This document shows, piece after piece, positions 20,244-32,058 of a DNA stretch of 62,500 bases (position 1 is its first letter; each line of letters opens with the position of its first letter). The notes under the pieces are model-generated. The model was not told the DNA's origin. It searched no databases and saw only the letters and a list, made by a program, of their open reading frames with translations. The position numbers and the translations under genes were made by a program. This DNA comes from Bacillus infantis NRRL B-14911 (GTDB lineage Bacteria; Bacillota; Bacilli; Bacillales; Cytobacillaceae), in the NCBI RefSeq assembly GCF_000473245.1, contig NC_022524.1, positions 105,001-167,500 on the forward strand, given 5' to 3'.

Positions 20244-20330
20244 GGTTGCGGCTGAATTGGATTCACTCGCAACCTTTGTTCTGTAAAGCCCGGGCGCCCG
20301 GCCTTTTCGAGGGAGGGCGCCCCTGCTTTT
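20244..20330 (+). other. GC-rich structured leader between rplK and rplA
   Basis: GGTTGCG (20244-20250) pairs perfectly with CGCAACC (20268-20274). Downstream, two GGGCGCCC blocks face each other across GGCCTTTTCGAGGGA. The whole 166-bp gap is non-coding. It is a candidate autoregulatory site for L1, but I cannot match it to the L1-binding rRNA helix with certainty. Confidence 0.5.
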
Positions 20331-20381
20331 GGGACGTGGGAGGTTATTCCGCTAAAACCACAATTCAAGGAGGAAATAATA

Positions 20382-21080
20382 ATGGCTAAAAAAGGTAAGA
20401 AGTATTTAGAAGCTGCTAAGCTTGTAGATCGTTCTAAAGCTTACCCAGTCGCTGAAGCGATTGAGCTTGCTAAGAAAACAAACTATGCGAAATTCGATGC
20501 AACTGTTGAAGTGGCTTTCCGTCTTGGGGTTGACCCTAAGAAAGCTGACCAGCAAATCCGCGGAGCAGTCGTGCTTCCAAACGGAACTGGTAAAACTCAG
20601 CGTGTATTAGTATTCGCTAAAGGTGAAAAAGCGAAGGAAGCTGAAGCTGCCGGAGCTGACTACGTAGGCGATTCCGAGTACATCAACAAAATCAGCCAAG
20701 GCTGGTTCGAATTTGATGTAATCGTTGCTACTCCAGACATGATGGGTGAAGTTGGTAAGCTTGGACGTACATTAGGTCCTAAAGGCTTAATGCCAAACCC
20801 TAAAACTGGAACAGTTACTTTTGATGTAGAAAAAGCAGTAAACGAGATCAAAGCTGGTAAAGTTGAGTACCGTCTGGACAAAGCTGGAATCATCCACGTT
20901 CCAATCGGAAAAACTTCATTCGAAGATGCGAAGCTTGCTGAAAACTTCAACACGATCTACGATACTATGCTGAAGGTTAAGCCTGCTGCAGCAAAAGGAA
21001 CTTACGTAAAATCTGTTACTGTAACAACAACTATGGGCCCTGGCGTCAAAGTTGATCCTTCTACAGCCGCAGTAAAATAA
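20382..21080 (+). CDS. rplA: 50S ribosomal protein L1
   Basis: This 232-residue protein forms the L1 stalk that helps release E-site tRNA; it often represses its own translation. It has two domains. The signature [20 protein letters not shown] and the rRNA-binding text [18 protein letters not shown] are present, and the length is normal. The ATG follows AAGGAGG. Codon choice is visibly stricter than in the flanking regulatory genes, as expected for high expression. Confidence 0.97.
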   Translation: MAKKGKKYLEAAKLVDRSKAYPVAEAIELAKKTNYAKFDATVEVAFRLGVDPKKADQQIRGAVVLPNGTGKTQRVLVFAKGEKAKEAEAAGADYVGDSEYINKISQGWFEFDVIVATPDMMGEVGKLGRTLGPKGLMPNPKTGTVTFDVEKAVNEIKAGKVEYRLDKAGIIHVPIGKTSFEDAKLAENFNTIYDTMLKVKPAAAKGTYVKSVTVTTTMGPGVKVDPSTAAVK

Positions 21081-21086
21081 TACCAA

Positions 21087-21115
21087 TTGACAACAGCCGG
21101 TTTATTTCATATAAT
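21087..21115 (+). promoter_or_regulatory. SigA-type promoter of rplJ-rplL
   Basis: A consensus promoter: TTGACA (21087-21092), 17 bp, TATAAT (21110-21115), beginning 6 bp after the rplA stop. Confidence 0.92.
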
Positions 21116-21121
21116 CTAAAC

Positions 21122-21258
21122 TGTTGTGAAAATAAAATAACATTTGTACCGTAGACAGCAGGTGCGACAGCTTAATTTCCTGCCGAGGTCATACGATAGA
21201 TTTTCTTTTGAACGGCTATTGTATACTTCCTCCATGTCTGCAAGATGTGGAGGTTTTT
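21122..21258 (+). promoter_or_regulatory. L10 leader with intrinsic terminator
   Basis: Between the promoter and rplJ lies a leader that ends in a hairpin: CCTCCATGTCT (21229-21239) with AGATGTGGAGG (21243-21253, G-U pairs included), then five Ts. This layout matches the firmicute ribosomal L10 leader, in which L10(L12)4 binds the RNA and favours termination. The binding-site part was assigned by position, not by detailed motif matching. Confidence 0.75.
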
Positions 21259-21300
21259 CTTTGGACGGTATAAATGAAAAAATCTACAGGAGGTGTAAGG

Positions 21301-21801
21301 ATGAGCAGCGCTATTGAACAAAAGAAATTGATCGTTGACGAGATTGCCGATAAATTCAAAGCAAGCAAATCAACGGTTGTAGTTGACTACCGCGGACTGA
21401 CTGTTGCTGAAGTAACTGAACTTCGTAAGCAGCTTCGTGATGCGGGAATCGAGTTCAAGGTTTACAAAAACAGCATGGCTCGCCGTGCTGCAGAAGCTTC
21501 TGAGCTTTCTGGCTTGAACGAAGCACTGACAGGTCCAAATGCGATTGCATTCAGTAATGAAGATGTAGTTGCACCTGCGAAAATCCTAAACGATTTCGCT
21601 AAAAAACATGAGGCTCTTGAAATCAAGGCTGGTGTAATCGAAGGCAACATCGCTTCTGTTGAGGATGTTAAAGCTCTTGCTGAACTTCCATCACGCGAAG
21701 GCTTGCTGTCTATGCTACTCAGCGTACTTCAAGCACCTATCCGCAATCTTGCTCTTGCTGCAAAAGCTGTTGCAGATCAAAAAGAAGAACAAGGCGCGTA
21801 A
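21301..21801 (+). CDS. rplJ: 50S ribosomal protein L10
   Basis: This 166-residue base of the L7/L12 stalk has an N-terminal rRNA-binding domain ([20 protein letters not shown]) and a C-terminal helix that carries L12 dimers. The ATG at 21301 follows AGGAGGTG and gives the family length; an in-frame ATG at 21274 lies in the leader and is rejected. The operon partner rplL begins 51 bp later. Confidence 0.97.
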   Translation: MSSAIEQKKLIVDEIADKFKASKSTVVVDYRGLTVAEVTELRKQLRDAGIEFKVYKNSMARRAAEASELSGLNEALTGPNAIAFSNEDVVAPAKILNDFAKKHEALEIKAGVIEGNIASVEDVKALAELPSREGLLSMLLSVLQAPIRNLALAAKAVADQKEEQGA

Positions 21802-21852
21802 GCTAGTCTTTTTATAAAAAAATGAAACCAATCATAAGGAGGAAATTTTATC

Positions 21853-22218
21853 ATGACTAAAGAACAAATCATTGAAGCAGTCAAAAGCATGACTGTTCTA
21901 GAACTTAACGACCTAGTAAAAGCAATCGAAGAAGAGTTTGGCGTAACTGCTGCAGCTCCTGTAGCTGTAATGGGTGGCGCTGCTGGCGGAGATGCTGCAG
22001 CTGAGAAAACTGAATTTGACGTTGTTCTTGCATCTGCAGGCGACCAAAAAATCAAAGTTATCAAAGTTGTTCGTGAAATCACAGGTCTTGGTCTTAAAGA
22101 AGCAAAAGAACTTGTTGACAACACTCCTAAGCCTGTTAAAGAAGGCGCTTCTAAAGAAGAAGCTGAAGAAATCAAAGCTAAGCTTGAAGAAGTTGGAGCT
22201 GGCGTTGAAGTTAAGTAA
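21853..22218 (+). CDS. rplL: 50S ribosomal protein L7/L12
   Basis: This 121-residue stalk protein recruits and stimulates translational GTPases. The N-terminal dimerisation domain, an Ala/Gly-rich hinge ([19 protein letters not shown]) and the C-terminal factor-binding domain ([19 protein letters not shown]) are all visible. The ATG follows AAGGAGG. Its own strong terminator follows within 13 bp. Confidence 0.97.
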   Translation: MTKEQIIEAVKSMTVLELNDLVKAIEEEFGVTAAAPVAVMGGAAGGDAAAEKTEFDVVLASAGDQKIKVIKVVREITGLGLKEAKELVDNTPKPVKEGASKEEAEEIKAKLEEVGAGVEVK

Positions 22219-22230
22219 TGCCAACTTTGA

Positions 22231-22256
22231 AAAGCCCGCTGCCTAGCGGGCTTTTT
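22231..22256 (+). terminator. Terminator after rplL
   Basis: A perfect 10-bp stem (AAAGCCCGCT / AGCGGGCTTT) with a GCCT loop and a T-run. Confidence 0.95.
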
Positions 22257-22339
22257 GCTTTTTTCTTTTGTATGATTTATAATTCGTCCGAACAGGATGC
22301 ACGATCCTCAATGTGTTTCCTCAGGTTGGAGGTGATTCT

Positions 22340-22942
22340 ATGACCGAACATTATTATTCCCGCACATCAAAAACGGAAAGTGACCCTGCCTATTGGGATT
22401 TTTCCCTAAGAGGGCATTCCTTCCGATTTAAAACCGATAATGGTGTATTTTCAAAAAAAGAAGTGGACTTCGGTTCAAGGCTTCTTGTTGAAGCGTTCAA
22501 ACTGCCGGAGCTGGAAGGAAATATTCTGGATGTTGGCTGCGGCTACGGTCCGATCGGCTTGTCCATCGCCAAAAGCTTTCCGGAAAGGACGGTCCACATG
22601 GTTGATGTGAATCTCCGGGCAATCGAACTGGCAAAGGAAAATGCAGCCGGGAATTCAGTCAGCAATGCTGCCATCTATGAAAGTGACCGGTTAACCGGTG
22701 TTGGAGGGGGCAAGTTTGCGGCTATCCTGACAAATCCGCCAATCCGTGCCGGAAAACAGGTTGTCCATGACATTTTTGAACAAAGCTTTGAGCACATGCT
22801 GACGGGCGGAGAGCTCTGGGTTGTCATCCAGAAAAAGCAGGGTGCCCCTTCAGCGATCGAGAAACTTGACTCGCTTTTTTCAGACGTGGAAACCGTAGAG
22901 AAGAAAAAAGGCTACTTTATTTTAAAAGCGAAAAAAAGTTGA
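22340..22942 (+). CDS. ybxB: RsmC-type class I SAM-dependent methyltransferase YbxB
   Basis: The 200-residue protein resembles the catalytic half of 16S rRNA m2G methylases. The SAM-binding motif is ILDVGCGYGPIGL, and the catalytic NPP motif is LTNPPIRAGK. The ATG at 22340 follows GGAGGTGATTCT; an upstream in-frame start at 22313 is rejected because it would place the ribosome-binding site inside the gene. This gene between rplL and rpoB is a Bacillus hallmark. The exact rRNA target is not shown by the sequence. The rpoB promoter overlaps its stop. Confidence 0.9.
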   Translation: MTEHYYSRTSKTESDPAYWDFSLRGHSFRFKTDNGVFSKKEVDFGSRLLVEAFKLPELEGNILDVGCGYGPIGLSIAKSFPERTVHMVDVNLRAIELAKENAAGNSVSNAAIYESDRLTGVGGGKFAAILTNPPIRAGKQVVHDIFEQSFEHMLTGGELWVVIQKKQGAPSAIEKLDSLFSDVETVEKKKGYFILKAKKS

Positions 22943-22967
22943 CTTGACTTTTTCTCTATGATAGTAT
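22939..22967 (+). promoter_or_regulatory. SigA-type promoter of rpoB
   Basis: TTGACT (22939-22944), 17 bp, TAGTAT (22962-22967), overlapping the end of ybxB. A second overlapping TTGACT (22944) is poorly spaced. Confidence 0.75.
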
Positions 22968-23243
22968 TGTAAAATGCCAACATAATACTTTCCGATTTAT
23001 TTGCTATTTTGCAGTCGTTCTGTATAAATTTGGCTATAATGGGAAAGCTAATAAAATAATAGTCGAAATGTGAAAATGTGGTTTTTGAGTTGAAAACCCT
23101 TTTTCTTTTTGTCTTATGAAAAGTAAAAGCTGTCTGCGCCCGAGGGGGATTGGCAATGCCGGTTTGTATCAATGCCGGTTTCTCTTTTGGACAGGGTGCT
23201 TGCGCTTTTCGATAAATAACGCTTGATTTGAGGGGTGAATCAG
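22968..23243 (+). other. Long rpoB leader with 12-bp direct repeat
   Basis: The 276-nt untranslated region has no gene. CAATGCCGGTTT occurs twice (23154 and 23170), and CTGTC/GACAG words flank the pair. No T-run terminator is seen. It may help set rpoB expression, but no known motif is recognised. Confidence 0.5.
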
Positions 23244-26200
23244 TTGACAGGTCAACTAGTTCAGTATGGACGACACCGCCAACGTAGAAGTTACGCACGA
23301 ATCAGTGAAGTTTTGGATTTGCCTAATTTAATTGAAATCCAAACCTCTTCTTATCAATGGTTTCTTGATGAGGGTCTTCGTGAAATGTTCCAGGACATTT
23401 CGCCAATTGAAGACTTTACTGGTAACTTATCGCTTGAATTTATTGATTACAGCCTTGGCGATCCAAAGTATTCCGTTGAGGAATCGAAAGAACGAGATGT
23501 TACATATTCAGCACCTTTGCGTGTTAAAGTGCGTCTTGTAAACAAAGAAACAGGCGAAGTTAAAGACCAGGATGTCTTTATGGGTGACTTCCCGCTTATG
23601 ACAGAAACAGGTACGTTTGTGATCAATGGAGCAGAACGCGTCATCGTTTCTCAGTTAGTACGTTCACCGAGTGTATACTATAGCGGAAAGCTGGATAAAA
23701 ACGGGAAAAGAGGCTTCTCTGCTACTGTTATCCCGAACCGCGGCGCCTGGCTTGAATATGAAACAGATGCCAAGGATGTCGTATACGTTAGAATAGATCG
23801 TACTCGGAAACTGCCCGTTACGGTTCTTTTGCGTGCACTTGGGTTCGGCTCTGATCAAGAAATCATTGATTTGATCGGAGACAATGAATATATCCGCAAT
23901 ACGCTTGAAAAAGACAACACAGAAAGTACAGATAAAGCCCTTCTGGAAATCTATGAGCGTCTTCGTCCGGGCGAGCCGCCGACTGTAGAAAATGCAAAAA
24001 GCCTGCTCGTTTCCAGATTCTTTGATCCAAAACGCTATGATTTAGCGAATGTTGGACGCTACAAGATCAATAAGAAGCTTCATATTAAAAATAGACTGTT
24101 CAATCAGCGCCTTGCTGAGACTCTGGTTGATCCTGAAACAGGCGAAATCATCGCTGAGAAAGGGACTATGCTGGACCGCCGCAACCTGGACCGCATCATC
24201 CCTAATCTTGAGAACAATATCGGCTTCAGGACAGCAGCTCCTTCAGGAGGAGTGGTGGAGGACGAGGTCCTTCTTCAATCCATCAAGGTGTATGCCCCTA
24301 ATGAAGACGGAGAAAAAGAGATCAATATCATCGGCAATGCCTATGTCGAGGAAGCGGTCAAGAATATCGCGCCTTCTGATATCATTGCGTCCATTGGCTA
24401 TTTCTTCAACCTTCTTCATGGAGTCGGCGATACCGATGATATCGACCACCTGGGGAACAGACGTCTTCGTTCAGTAGGCGAACTGCTCCAGAACCAGTTC
24501 CGAATCGGACTTTCCAGGATGGAACGTGTTGTCCGCGAGAGGATGTCCATCCAGGATACAAATACAATTACACCGCAGCAGCTGATCAACATCAGGCCTG
24601 TGATCGCTTCTATCAAAGAGTTCTTTGGCAGCTCACAGCTTTCACAGTTCATGGACCAGACAAACCCGCTTGCCGAGCTGACGCATAAGCGCCGTCTATC
24701 TGCATTGGGGCCTGGCGGTCTGACTCGTGAGCGCGCCGGCTTTGAAGTCCGTGACGTTCACTATTCACACTATGGCCGCATGTGTCCGATTGAAACGCCG
24801 GAAGGACCGAATATTGGTCTGATCAACTCACTGTCATCCTTTGCGAAGGTAAACCGCTTCGGATTCATCGAAACGCCTTACCGCCGCATCAACCCTGAGA
24901 CAGGCAGAGTGACAGACCAGATCGATTACCTGACAGCTGATGAAGAAGATAACTATGTTGTTGCACAGGCGAATGCGCGTCTTGGCGATGACGGTACTTT
25001 CCTTGACGATGAAGTCGTTGCGCGTTTCCGCGGGGAAAATACAGTTGTGCCGAAAGACCGCGTCGACTATATGGATGTTTCTCCTAAACAGGTAGTATCA
25101 GCTGCAACAGCTTGTATTCCTTTCCTTGAAAACGATGACTCCAACCGTGCCCTCATGGGGGCGAACATGCAGCGTCAGGCTGTGCCATTGCTGCAGCCTG
25201 AAGCACCTCGTGTAGGTACAGGAATGGAGTATGTTTCCGGAAAAGACTCCGGTGCGGCTGTCATCTGCAAGCACGAAGGAATCGTCGAGCATGTTGAAGC
25301 TCGTGAAGTCTGGGTGCGCCGCATTTCCGAGGTCAATGGCCAGGAAGTCAAAGGCGACCTTGATAAATACAGGATGCTGAAATTCATCCGTTCCAACCAG
25401 GGAACATGCTATAACCAGCGTCCGATTGTTGCTGTCGGGAACCGTGTGACAAAAGGCGAGATCCTTGCCGACGGCCCTTCCATGGAGCTTGGCGAGCTTG
25501 CGCTGGGCCGCAATGTGCTTGTTGCCTTCATGACTTGGGACGGCTATAACTATGAGGATGCGATCATCATGAGCGAACGCCTTGTAAAAGACGACGTTTA
25601 TACATCCATCCACATTGAAGAATATGAATCAGAATCAAGAGATACAAAGCTAGGGCCTGAAGAAATCACCCGCGACATCCCGAATGTCGGTGAAGATGCA
25701 CTCCGCAATCTTGATGAGCGCGGAATCATCCGTACGGGTGCTGAAGTAAAGGATGGCGACCTGCTTGTCGGTAAGGTTACTCCTAAGGGTGTAACAGAGC
25801 TGACAGCAGAAGAACGCCTCCTGCATGCCATCTTTGGCGAGAAAGCCCGTGAAGTGCGTGATACTTCCCTTCGTGTTCCTCACGGAGGAGGCGGAATCGT
25901 GCTTGATGTCAAAGTCTTCAACCGTGAAGACGGAGATGAGCTGCCGCCAGGCGTGAACCAGCTTGTACGTGTTTATATCGTTCAGAAGCGTAAAATCTCC
26001 GAGGGAGATAAAATGGCAGGACGCCACGGAAATAAAGGGGTTATCTCCCGGATCCTTCCGGAAGAAGATATGCCTTACCTTCCAGATGGCACACCAGTCG
26101 ACATCATGTTGAATCCGCTGGGGGTTCCTTCCCGTATGAACATCGGGCAGGTGCTTGAGCTTCACCTCGGCATGGCTGCGAGAGCGCTGGGCATTCACGT

Positions 26201-26804
26201 TGCTTCACCGGTATTTGATGGAGCGCGCGAGGAAGATGTCTGGTCAACAATTGAAGAAGCCGGCATGGCCCGTGATGCGAAGACAGTCCTGTACGACGGC
26301 CGTTCGGGAGAACCGTTCGACAACCGTGTATCTGTCGGCGTCATGTACATGATCAAACTGGCCCACATGGTTGATGATAAGCTCCATGCCCGTTCAACCG
26401 GCCCTTACTCACTTGTTACGCAGCAGCCTCTTGGCGGTAAAGCCCAGTTCGGCGGACAGCGTTTCGGGGAGATGGAGGTTTGGGCGCTTGAAGCTTACGG
26501 TGCCGCCTATACATTGCAGGAAATCCTGACAGTTAAATCAGATGACGTAGTCGGACGTGTGAAAACGTACGAAGCGATTGTCAAAGGCGAGAATGTACCT
26601 GAGCCGGGAGTGCCGGAGTCCTTCCGCGTATTGATGAAAGAGCTTCAGAGCTTGGGTATGGATGTTAAGATCCTGTCAGGCGATGAGAAAGAAATTGAAA
26701 TGCGCGACCTTGAGGACGATGATGATGTACAGCAGGCTGAATCGCTGACCATCGCGCCGGATACAGAGGAAGCAAACACTGAAAAAGTAGCTAGCAAAGA
26801 ATAA
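23244..26804 (+). CDS. rpoB: RNA polymerase beta subunit
   Basis: This 1186-residue catalytic subunit starts at a TTG (23244), 6 bp after GAGGGGTG, as in B. subtilis; the in-frame GTG at 23235 lies inside that ribosome-binding site. The rifampicin pocket reads [17 protein letters not shown] then [14 protein letters not shown], with wild-type Gln468, His481 and Ser486, so no target resistance is predicted. The C-terminus ends in an acidic tail (about 1150-1186) typical of Bacillus. rpoC follows 111 bp later. Confidence 0.98.
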   Translation: MTGQLVQYGRHRQRRSYARISEVLDLPNLIEIQTSSYQWFLDEGLREMFQDISPIEDFTGNLSLEFIDYSLGDPKYSVEESKERDVTYSAPLRVKVRLVNKETGEVKDQDVFMGDFPLMTETGTFVINGAERVIVSQLVRSPSVYYSGKLDKNGKRGFSATVIPNRGAWLEYETDAKDVVYVRIDRTRKLPVTVLLRALGFGSDQEIIDLIGDNEYIRNTLEKDNTESTDKALLEIYERLRPGEPPTVENAKSLLVSRFFDPKRYDLANVGRYKINKKLHIKNRLFNQRLAETLVDPETGEIIAEKGTMLDRRNLDRIIPNLENNIGFRTAAPSGGVVEDEVLLQSIKVYAPNEDGEKEINIIGNAYVEEAVKNIAPSDIIASIGYFFNLLHGVGDTDDIDHLGNRRLRSVGELLQNQFRIGLSRMERVVRERMSIQDTNTITPQQLINIRPVIASIKEFFGSSQLSQFMDQTNPLAELTHKRRLSALGPGGLTRERAGFEVRDVHYSHYGRMCPIETPEGPNIGLINSLSSFAKVNRFGFIETPYRRINPETGRVTDQIDYLTADEEDNYVVAQANARLGDDGTFLDDEVVARFRGENTVVPKDRVDYMDVSPKQVVSAATACIPFLENDDSNRALMGANMQRQAVPLLQPEAPRVGTGMEYVSGKDSGAAVICKHEGIVEHVEAREVWVRRISEVNGQEVKGDLDKYRMLKFIRSNQGTCYNQRPIVAVGNRVTKGEILADGPSMELGELALGRNVLVAFMTWDGYNYEDAIIMSERLVKDDVYTSIHIEEYESESRDTKLGPEEITRDIPNVGEDALRNLDERGIIRTGAEVKDGDLLVGKVTPKGVTELTAEERLLHAIFGEKAREVRDTSLRVPHGGGGIVLDVKVFNREDGDELPPGVNQLVRVYIVQKRKISEGDKMAGRHGNKGVISRILPEEDMPYLPDGTPVDIMLNPLGVPSRMNIGQVLELHLGMAARALGIHVASPVFDGAREEDVWSTIEEAGMARDAKTVLYDGRSGEPFDNRVSVGVMYMIKLAHMVDDKLHARSTGPYSLVTQQPLGGKAQFGGQRFGEMEVWALEAYGAAYTLQEILTVKSDDVVGRVKTYEAIVKGENVPEPGVPESFRVLMKELQSLGMDVKILSGDEKEIEMRDLEDDDDVQQAESLTIAPDTEEANTEKVASKE

Positions 26805-26829
26805 ATAGAATAACTATATAAATTTGACT

Positions 26830-26856
26830 GCCGCTCCGCCTAAGGCGGAGGGCGGC
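26830..26856 (+). other. GC-rich hairpin between rpoB and rpoC
   Basis: CTCCGCC-TAA-GGCGGAG is a perfect 7-bp stem, extended by GCCG/CGGC (26830-26833 with 26853-26856) across a GG bulge. There is no T-run, so it is unlikely to be a terminator; an RNA processing or stability element is more likely. Confidence 0.7.
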
Positions 26857-26915
26857 ATATTATTGCCGGATTAGCAATAAGGGTATAACCCGAGATTGAA
26901 AGGGAGGTAGGCCCC

Positions 26916-29900
26916 TTGCTGGATGTAAACAATTTTGAGTATATGAAGATCGGTCTTGCTTCACCTGATAAGATCCGTTCCTGGTCTTTTGGTGAAGTCA
27001 AAAAACCTGAAACAATCAACTATCGTACATTAAAGCCTGAAAAAGACGGCTTATTCTGCGAGCGTATTTTCGGACCTCAGAAAGACTGGGAATGCCATTG
27101 CGGAAAATACAAAAGGGTGCGCTATAAAGGCGTAGTCTGCGACCGATGCGGAGTGGAAGTCACCCGCGCGAAGGTTCGCCGCGAAAGAATGGGCCATATC
27201 GAGCTTGCTGCTCCTGTATCGCATATCTGGTATTTCAAAGGCATCCCAAGCCGCATGGGCCTTGTTCTGGATATGTCACCGCGTGCGCTTGAAGAAGTCA
27301 TTTACTTTGCTTCATATGTAGTAACTGATTCCGGCGATACAGCACTAGAGAAAAAACAGCTTCTGTCTGAGAAGGAATACCGCGCTTACCGTGAGAAGTA
27401 CGGCAATAAGTTCCAGGCATCCATGGGTGCAGAATCCATCAAGAAGCTGCTTTCTGATATCGATCTGAACAAAGAAGTAGACGCGCTTAAAGAAGAACTG
27501 ACAACTGCCCAGGGCCAGCGCCGCACACGCGCCATCAAGCGCCTTGAGGTACTTGAAGCCTTCCGTGGATCTGGAAATGAACCATCATGGATGATCCTGG
27601 ACGTGCTTCCTGTCATCCCTCCTGAGCTTCGTCCAATGGTTCAGCTTGACGGAGGAAGATTCGCGACGTCTGACCTGAACGATCTGTACCGCCGTGTCAT
27701 CAACCGGAACAACCGTCTGAAGCGCTTGCTGGACCTCGGTGCTCCAAGCATCATCGTCCAGAACGAAAAGCGCATGCTCCAGGAAGCTGTAGACGCCCTG
27801 ATTGACAATGGCCGCCGCGGACGTCCTGTCACAGGCCCGGGGAACAGGCCGCTTAAATCTCTTTCACACATGCTGAAAGGGAAGCAGGGCCGTTTCCGTC
27901 AGAACCTGCTTGGTAAGCGTGTTGACTACTCCGGACGTTCTGTTATCGTAGTAGGTCCTAACCTGAAAATGTACCAGTGCGGTCTGCCGAAGGAAATGGC
28001 GCTTGAGCTTTTCAAGCCTTTCGTCATGAAGGAATTGGTGGAAAAAGGACTGGCTCACAATATCAAATCAGCAAAGCGCAAAATTGAAAGAGTCCAGCCT
28101 GAGGTATGGGATGTGCTTGAAGAGGTAATCAAAGAGCACCCAGTTCTGCTGAACCGTGCACCTACTCTTCACAGGCTCGGAATCCAGGCCTTTGAACCAA
28201 CATTGGTTGAAGGGCGCGCAATCCGTCTCCATCCGCTTGTATGTACAGCATACAATGCCGACTTTGACGGTGACCAAATGGCAGTCCACGTACCGCTGTC
28301 ATCTGAAGCACAGGCAGAAGCACGCCTTCTAATGCTTGCGGCTCAGAACATCCTGAACCCTAAGGATGGAAAACCTGTTGTTACACCTTCCCAGGATATG
28401 GTGCTTGGTAACTATTACCTGACTATGGAAAGAGAAGGGGCAGTAGGAGAAGGAATGGTCTTCAACGATACAAGCGAAGCACTGCTTGCTTATCAGAACG
28501 GCTATGTCCACCTTCATACCCGTGTAGCAGTGAATGCAGGTACACTGAACAATGAAACATTCACAGAGGAACAAAGGAAAAAGCTTCTGATCACGACTGT
28601 CGGAAAGCTCGTTTTCAACGAAATCCTGCCGACTTCATTCCCGTATATCAATGAGCCGACAAAGACGAATCTTGAAGAAGAAACGCCTGCCCGCTACTTT
28701 GTAGAACGGGGAACGGATGTAAAAGAAGCTATTAAAAATATGCCGCTTGTTGATCCTTTCAAGAAGAAAATCCTTGGAAACATCATTGCGGAAGTGTTCA
28801 AGCGCTTTAAGATCACTGAAACATCCAAAATGCTTGACCGCATGAAGGATCTCGGTTTCAGACATTCCACTAAAGCCGGCATCACAGTCGGTGTGGCAGA
28901 TATCGTCGTTCTTAAAGAAAAGCAGGAAATCATTCAGGAAGCCCAAGGCAAGGTTGATAATGTCCTTAAACAATTCAGGCGCGGTCTCATCACTGAGGAC
29001 GAACGCTATGATCGTGTCATTTCCATCTGGAGTGCTGCGAAGGACACTATCCAGGCCAAGCTGATGAAGTCCCTGGATAAATCCAACCCGATCTTTATGA
29101 TGAGTGACTCCGGTGCCCGTGGTAACGCATCTAACTTTACACAGTTAGCCGGTATGCGCGGACTCATGGCCAACCCGGCCGGCCGGATCATCGAACTTCC
29201 GATCAAGTCCAGCTTCCGTGAAGGACTGACAGTACTTGAGTACTTCATCTCCACACACGGAGCGCGTAAAGGATTGGCGGATACAGCCCTTAAGACGGCT
29301 GACTCCGGCTATCTGACCCGACGCCTTGTTGACGTTGCGCAGGATGTCATTGTACGTGATGATGATTGCGGAACAGACAGAGGACTGCAGATCAGCGCGC
29401 TGAAGGATGGCACCGAAGTTATCGAAGCACTGGATGAGCGCCTCATTGGCCGTTATGCACGCAGAGATATCAAGCATCCTGAAACAAACGCAGTAATCGT
29501 AAAAGAAAATGATCTTATTACAGAAGATCTGGCTGTTGAAATCGTGGAAGCAGGCATTGAGACTGTATGGATCCGTTCCGCCTTTACCTGCAACACGCGC
29601 CATGGCGTATGTAAGAAATGCTACGGGCGCAACCTGGCAACAGGCCAGGAGGTTGAAGTGGGCGAAGCTGTCGGAATCATCGCAGCCCAATCCATCGGTG
29701 AGCCTGGAACACAGCTTACAATGCGTACTTTCCATACAGGAGGCGTAGCAGGAGACGATATTACACAAGGTCTTCCGCGTATCCAGGAAATTTTCGAAGC
29801 ACGTAACCCTAAAGGGCAGGCTGTCATTTCAGAGCTTGAAGGTGTTGTCGTGGGCATCAATGAAGGCCGTGACCGCCAGCATGAAATTGTGGTGCAGGGC

Positions 29901-30515
29901 GAGGTTGAATCCCGCACATATACTGCTCCATATACAGCACGCCTGAAAGTGGCTGTTGATGACAGGGTAGACCGCGGACAGGAATTGACCGAAGGTTCTA
30001 TTGACCCTAAAGAATTGATTAAAGTAAGAGATGTAAATGCTGTACAGGAGTATCTGCTTCGCGAGGTGCAGAAGGTATACCGTATGCAGGGTGTTGAAAT
30101 CGGCGATAAGCATATCGAGGTAATGGTCCGCCAGATGCTTCGCAAGGTGCGTGTCATCGATGCAGGGGAAACAGAAGTGCTGCCTGGCTCGCTTCTTGAT
30201 ATCCACCAGTTCACAGATGCCAATGAAAAGGCTCTGTTGAACGGCAAAATGCCTGCGACCGGCCGTCCTGTACTGCTCGGTATCACCAAGGCTTCACTTG
30301 AGACGGATTCCTTCCTGTCAGCTGCTTCCTTCCAAGAAACAACAAGGGTACTTACAGATGCTGCCATCAAAGGCAAGCGAGATGAATTGCTCGGGCTTAA
30401 AGAGAATGTCATCATCGGTAAACTGGTCCCTGCCGGAACTGGAATGCAGCGCTACCGCAGGGCAGAACCTTTCACTGCGGAAGAAGCATCCGAAGAAACA
30501 GTTACAGTGGAATAA
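26916..30515 (+). CDS. rpoC: RNA polymerase beta' subunit
   Basis: This 1199-residue subunit has the zinc-binding cysteines 60, 62, 75 and 78 near the N-terminus and the catalytic magnesium loop NADFDGDQ (447-454; Asp449, 451, 453). The trigger-loop text [20 protein letters not shown] is intact near 940. The TTG start at 26916 follows GGGAGGTAGGCCCC and gives [10 protein letters not shown], the family N-terminus. It is cotranscribed with rpoB and ends in its own terminator. Confidence 0.98.
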   Translation: MLDVNNFEYMKIGLASPDKIRSWSFGEVKKPETINYRTLKPEKDGLFCERIFGPQKDWECHCGKYKRVRYKGVVCDRCGVEVTRAKVRRERMGHIELAAPVSHIWYFKGIPSRMGLVLDMSPRALEEVIYFASYVVTDSGDTALEKKQLLSEKEYRAYREKYGNKFQASMGAESIKKLLSDIDLNKEVDALKEELTTAQGQRRTRAIKRLEVLEAFRGSGNEPSWMILDVLPVIPPELRPMVQLDGGRFATSDLNDLYRRVINRNNRLKRLLDLGAPSIIVQNEKRMLQEAVDALIDNGRRGRPVTGPGNRPLKSLSHMLKGKQGRFRQNLLGKRVDYSGRSVIVVGPNLKMYQCGLPKEMALELFKPFVMKELVEKGLAHNIKSAKRKIERVQPEVWDVLEEVIKEHPVLLNRAPTLHRLGIQAFEPTLVEGRAIRLHPLVCTAYNADFDGDQMAVHVPLSSEAQAEARLLMLAAQNILNPKDGKPVVTPSQDMVLGNYYLTMEREGAVGEGMVFNDTSEALLAYQNGYVHLHTRVAVNAGTLNNETFTEEQRKKLLITTVGKLVFNEILPTSFPYINEPTKTNLEEETPARYFVERGTDVKEAIKNMPLVDPFKKKILGNIIAEVFKRFKITETSKMLDRMKDLGFRHSTKAGITVGVADIVVLKEKQEIIQEAQGKVDNVLKQFRRGLITEDERYDRVISIWSAAKDTIQAKLMKSLDKSNPIFMMSDSGARGNASNFTQLAGMRGLMANPAGRIIELPIKSSFREGLTVLEYFISTHGARKGLADTALKTADSGYLTRRLVDVAQDVIVRDDDCGTDRGLQISALKDGTEVIEALDERLIGRYARRDIKHPETNAVIVKENDLITEDLAVEIVEAGIETVWIRSAFTCNTRHGVCKKCYGRNLATGQEVEVGEAVGIIAAQSIGEPGTQLTMRTFHTGGVAGDDITQGLPRIQEIFEARNPKGQAVISELEGVVVGINEGRDRQHEIVVQGEVESRTYTAPYTARLKVAVDDRVDRGQELTEGSIDPKELIKVRDVNAVQEYLLREVQKVYRMQGVEIGDKHIEVMVRQMLRKVRVIDAGETEVLPGSLLDIHQFTDANEKALLNGKMPATGRPVLLGITKASLETDSFLSAASFQETTRVLTDAAIKGKRDELLGLKENVIIGKLVPAGTGMQRYRRAEPFTAEEASEETVTVE

Positions 30516-30520
30516 TGGAA

Positions 30521-30556
30521 ATGCGGTGCCTGCCGAAAAGGAGGCACCGCATTTTA
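30521..30556 (+). terminator. Terminator after rpoC
   Basis: A 12-bp stem (AATGCGGTGCCT / AGGCACCGCATT) with a 9-nt loop and a short T-run. Confidence 0.85.
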
Positions 30557-30643
30557 TAGTAATAGCAAAACAGGAGGACGCACAGGTTCATAGATAGACT
30601 AAATGGAAATATGCATGAATCTAAAAAAATATTTGCCGTGATG

Positions 30644-30672
30644 TTGACAATATTCTTGTGCGATGGTACTAT
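30644..30672 (+). promoter_or_regulatory. SigA-type promoter of rplGB-rpsL-rpsG-fusA
   Basis: TTGACA (30644-30649), 17 bp, TACTAT (30667-30672), 43 bp before rplGB. Confidence 0.88.
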
Positions 30673-30715
30673 AGCAAAGGTGCTCCTATTTACCGGATAC
30701 TTTGGAGGATATATC

Positions 30716-30964
30716 ATGTCTTATGATAAAGTATTGCAGGCAAGAAATATTATAGTAGGAACAAAGCAAACAGTAAAAGCTCTGAAATCAGGAACAATCA
30801 GCGAAGTGCTGATCGCAGAAGATGCAGACCATAGAGCTGTTGAAAAAGTGATCAATGCGGCGCTTGAATATAAAGTTCCGGTCACCCGGGCCGGCTCGAT
30901 GAAATCATTGGGAAAGGCCTGCGGAATCGACGTAGGTGCGGCAGCTGTTGCAATATCTATTTAA
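30716..30964 (+). CDS. rplGB: L7Ae-family RNA-binding protein YbxF
   Basis: This 82-residue small domain matches firmicute L7Ae-like proteins that bind RNA kink-turns. The signature [20 protein letters not shown] and the C-terminal [11 protein letters not shown] fit the family. The ATG at 30716 follows TTTGGAGGATAT; longer upstream starts lie in the promoter. It leads the str operon, 102 bp ahead of rpsL. Its physiological RNA target is not settled. Confidence 0.93.
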   Translation: MSYDKVLQARNIIVGTKQTVKALKSGTISEVLIAEDADHRAVEKVINAALEYKVPVTRAGSMKSLGKACGIDVGAAAVAISI

Positions 30965-31018
30965 AAACTGTTTTTGTAGATGAAGATCTGCAAGGACTTT
31001 GTTTTTGCAACAAAATGA

Positions 31019-31489
<471 letters not shown>

Positions 31490-31536
31490 TGATTGACCAC
31501 AAATAATATTCAGTTTTTTCGAAAGGAGGAAATTAC

Positions 31537-32007
31537 ATGCCACGTAAAGGTCCTGTAGCAAAAAGAGACGTATTACCAGATCCGATTTACAATTCAAAGC
31601 TAGTTAGCCGTCTTATCAACAAAATGATGGTTGATGGCAAGAGAGGTAAATCTCAAGCTATTCTTTATTCAGCATTTGATATCATCAGCGAGCGCAGCGG
31701 AAAAGAGCCAATGGAAGTGTTTGATCAAGCACTTAAGAACATCATGCCGGTTCTTGAAGTAAGAGCGCGCCGTGTAGGTGGTGCAAACTATCAAGTACCA
31801 GTTGAGGTGCGCCCAGACCGCCGTACGACTCTTGGTCTTCGCTGGTTGGTTAACTATTCTCGTCTTCGCGGTGAGAAAACAATGGAAGAGCGTTTGGCTA
31901 ACGAAATCCTTGACGCTGCCAACAACACAGGTTCATCTGTGAAGAAGCGTGAAGATACTCATAAAATGGCTGAAGCTAACAAAGCATTCGCTCACTACCG
32001 CTGGTAG
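31537..32007 (+). CDS. rpsG: 30S ribosomal protein S7
   Basis: This 156-residue assembly-initiating protein binds the 3' major domain of 16S rRNA and lines the E site. It contains the signature [17 protein letters not shown] and the beta-hairpin text [19 protein letters not shown]. The length is typical. The ATG follows AAAGGAGG. S7 is a feedback repressor of the str operon in enterobacteria; that is not shown for Bacillus by this sequence. Confidence 0.97.
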   Translation: MPRKGPVAKRDVLPDPIYNSKLVSRLINKMMVDGKRGKSQAILYSAFDIISERSGKEPMEVFDQALKNIMPVLEVRARRVGGANYQVPVEVRPDRRTTLGLRWLVNYSRLRGEKTMEERLANEILDAANNTGSSVKKREDTHKMAEANKAFAHYRW

Positions 32008-32058
32008 GATTGAACCCACAAACAAACTATTACATTTACTAGGAAGGAGAAAGACCCA

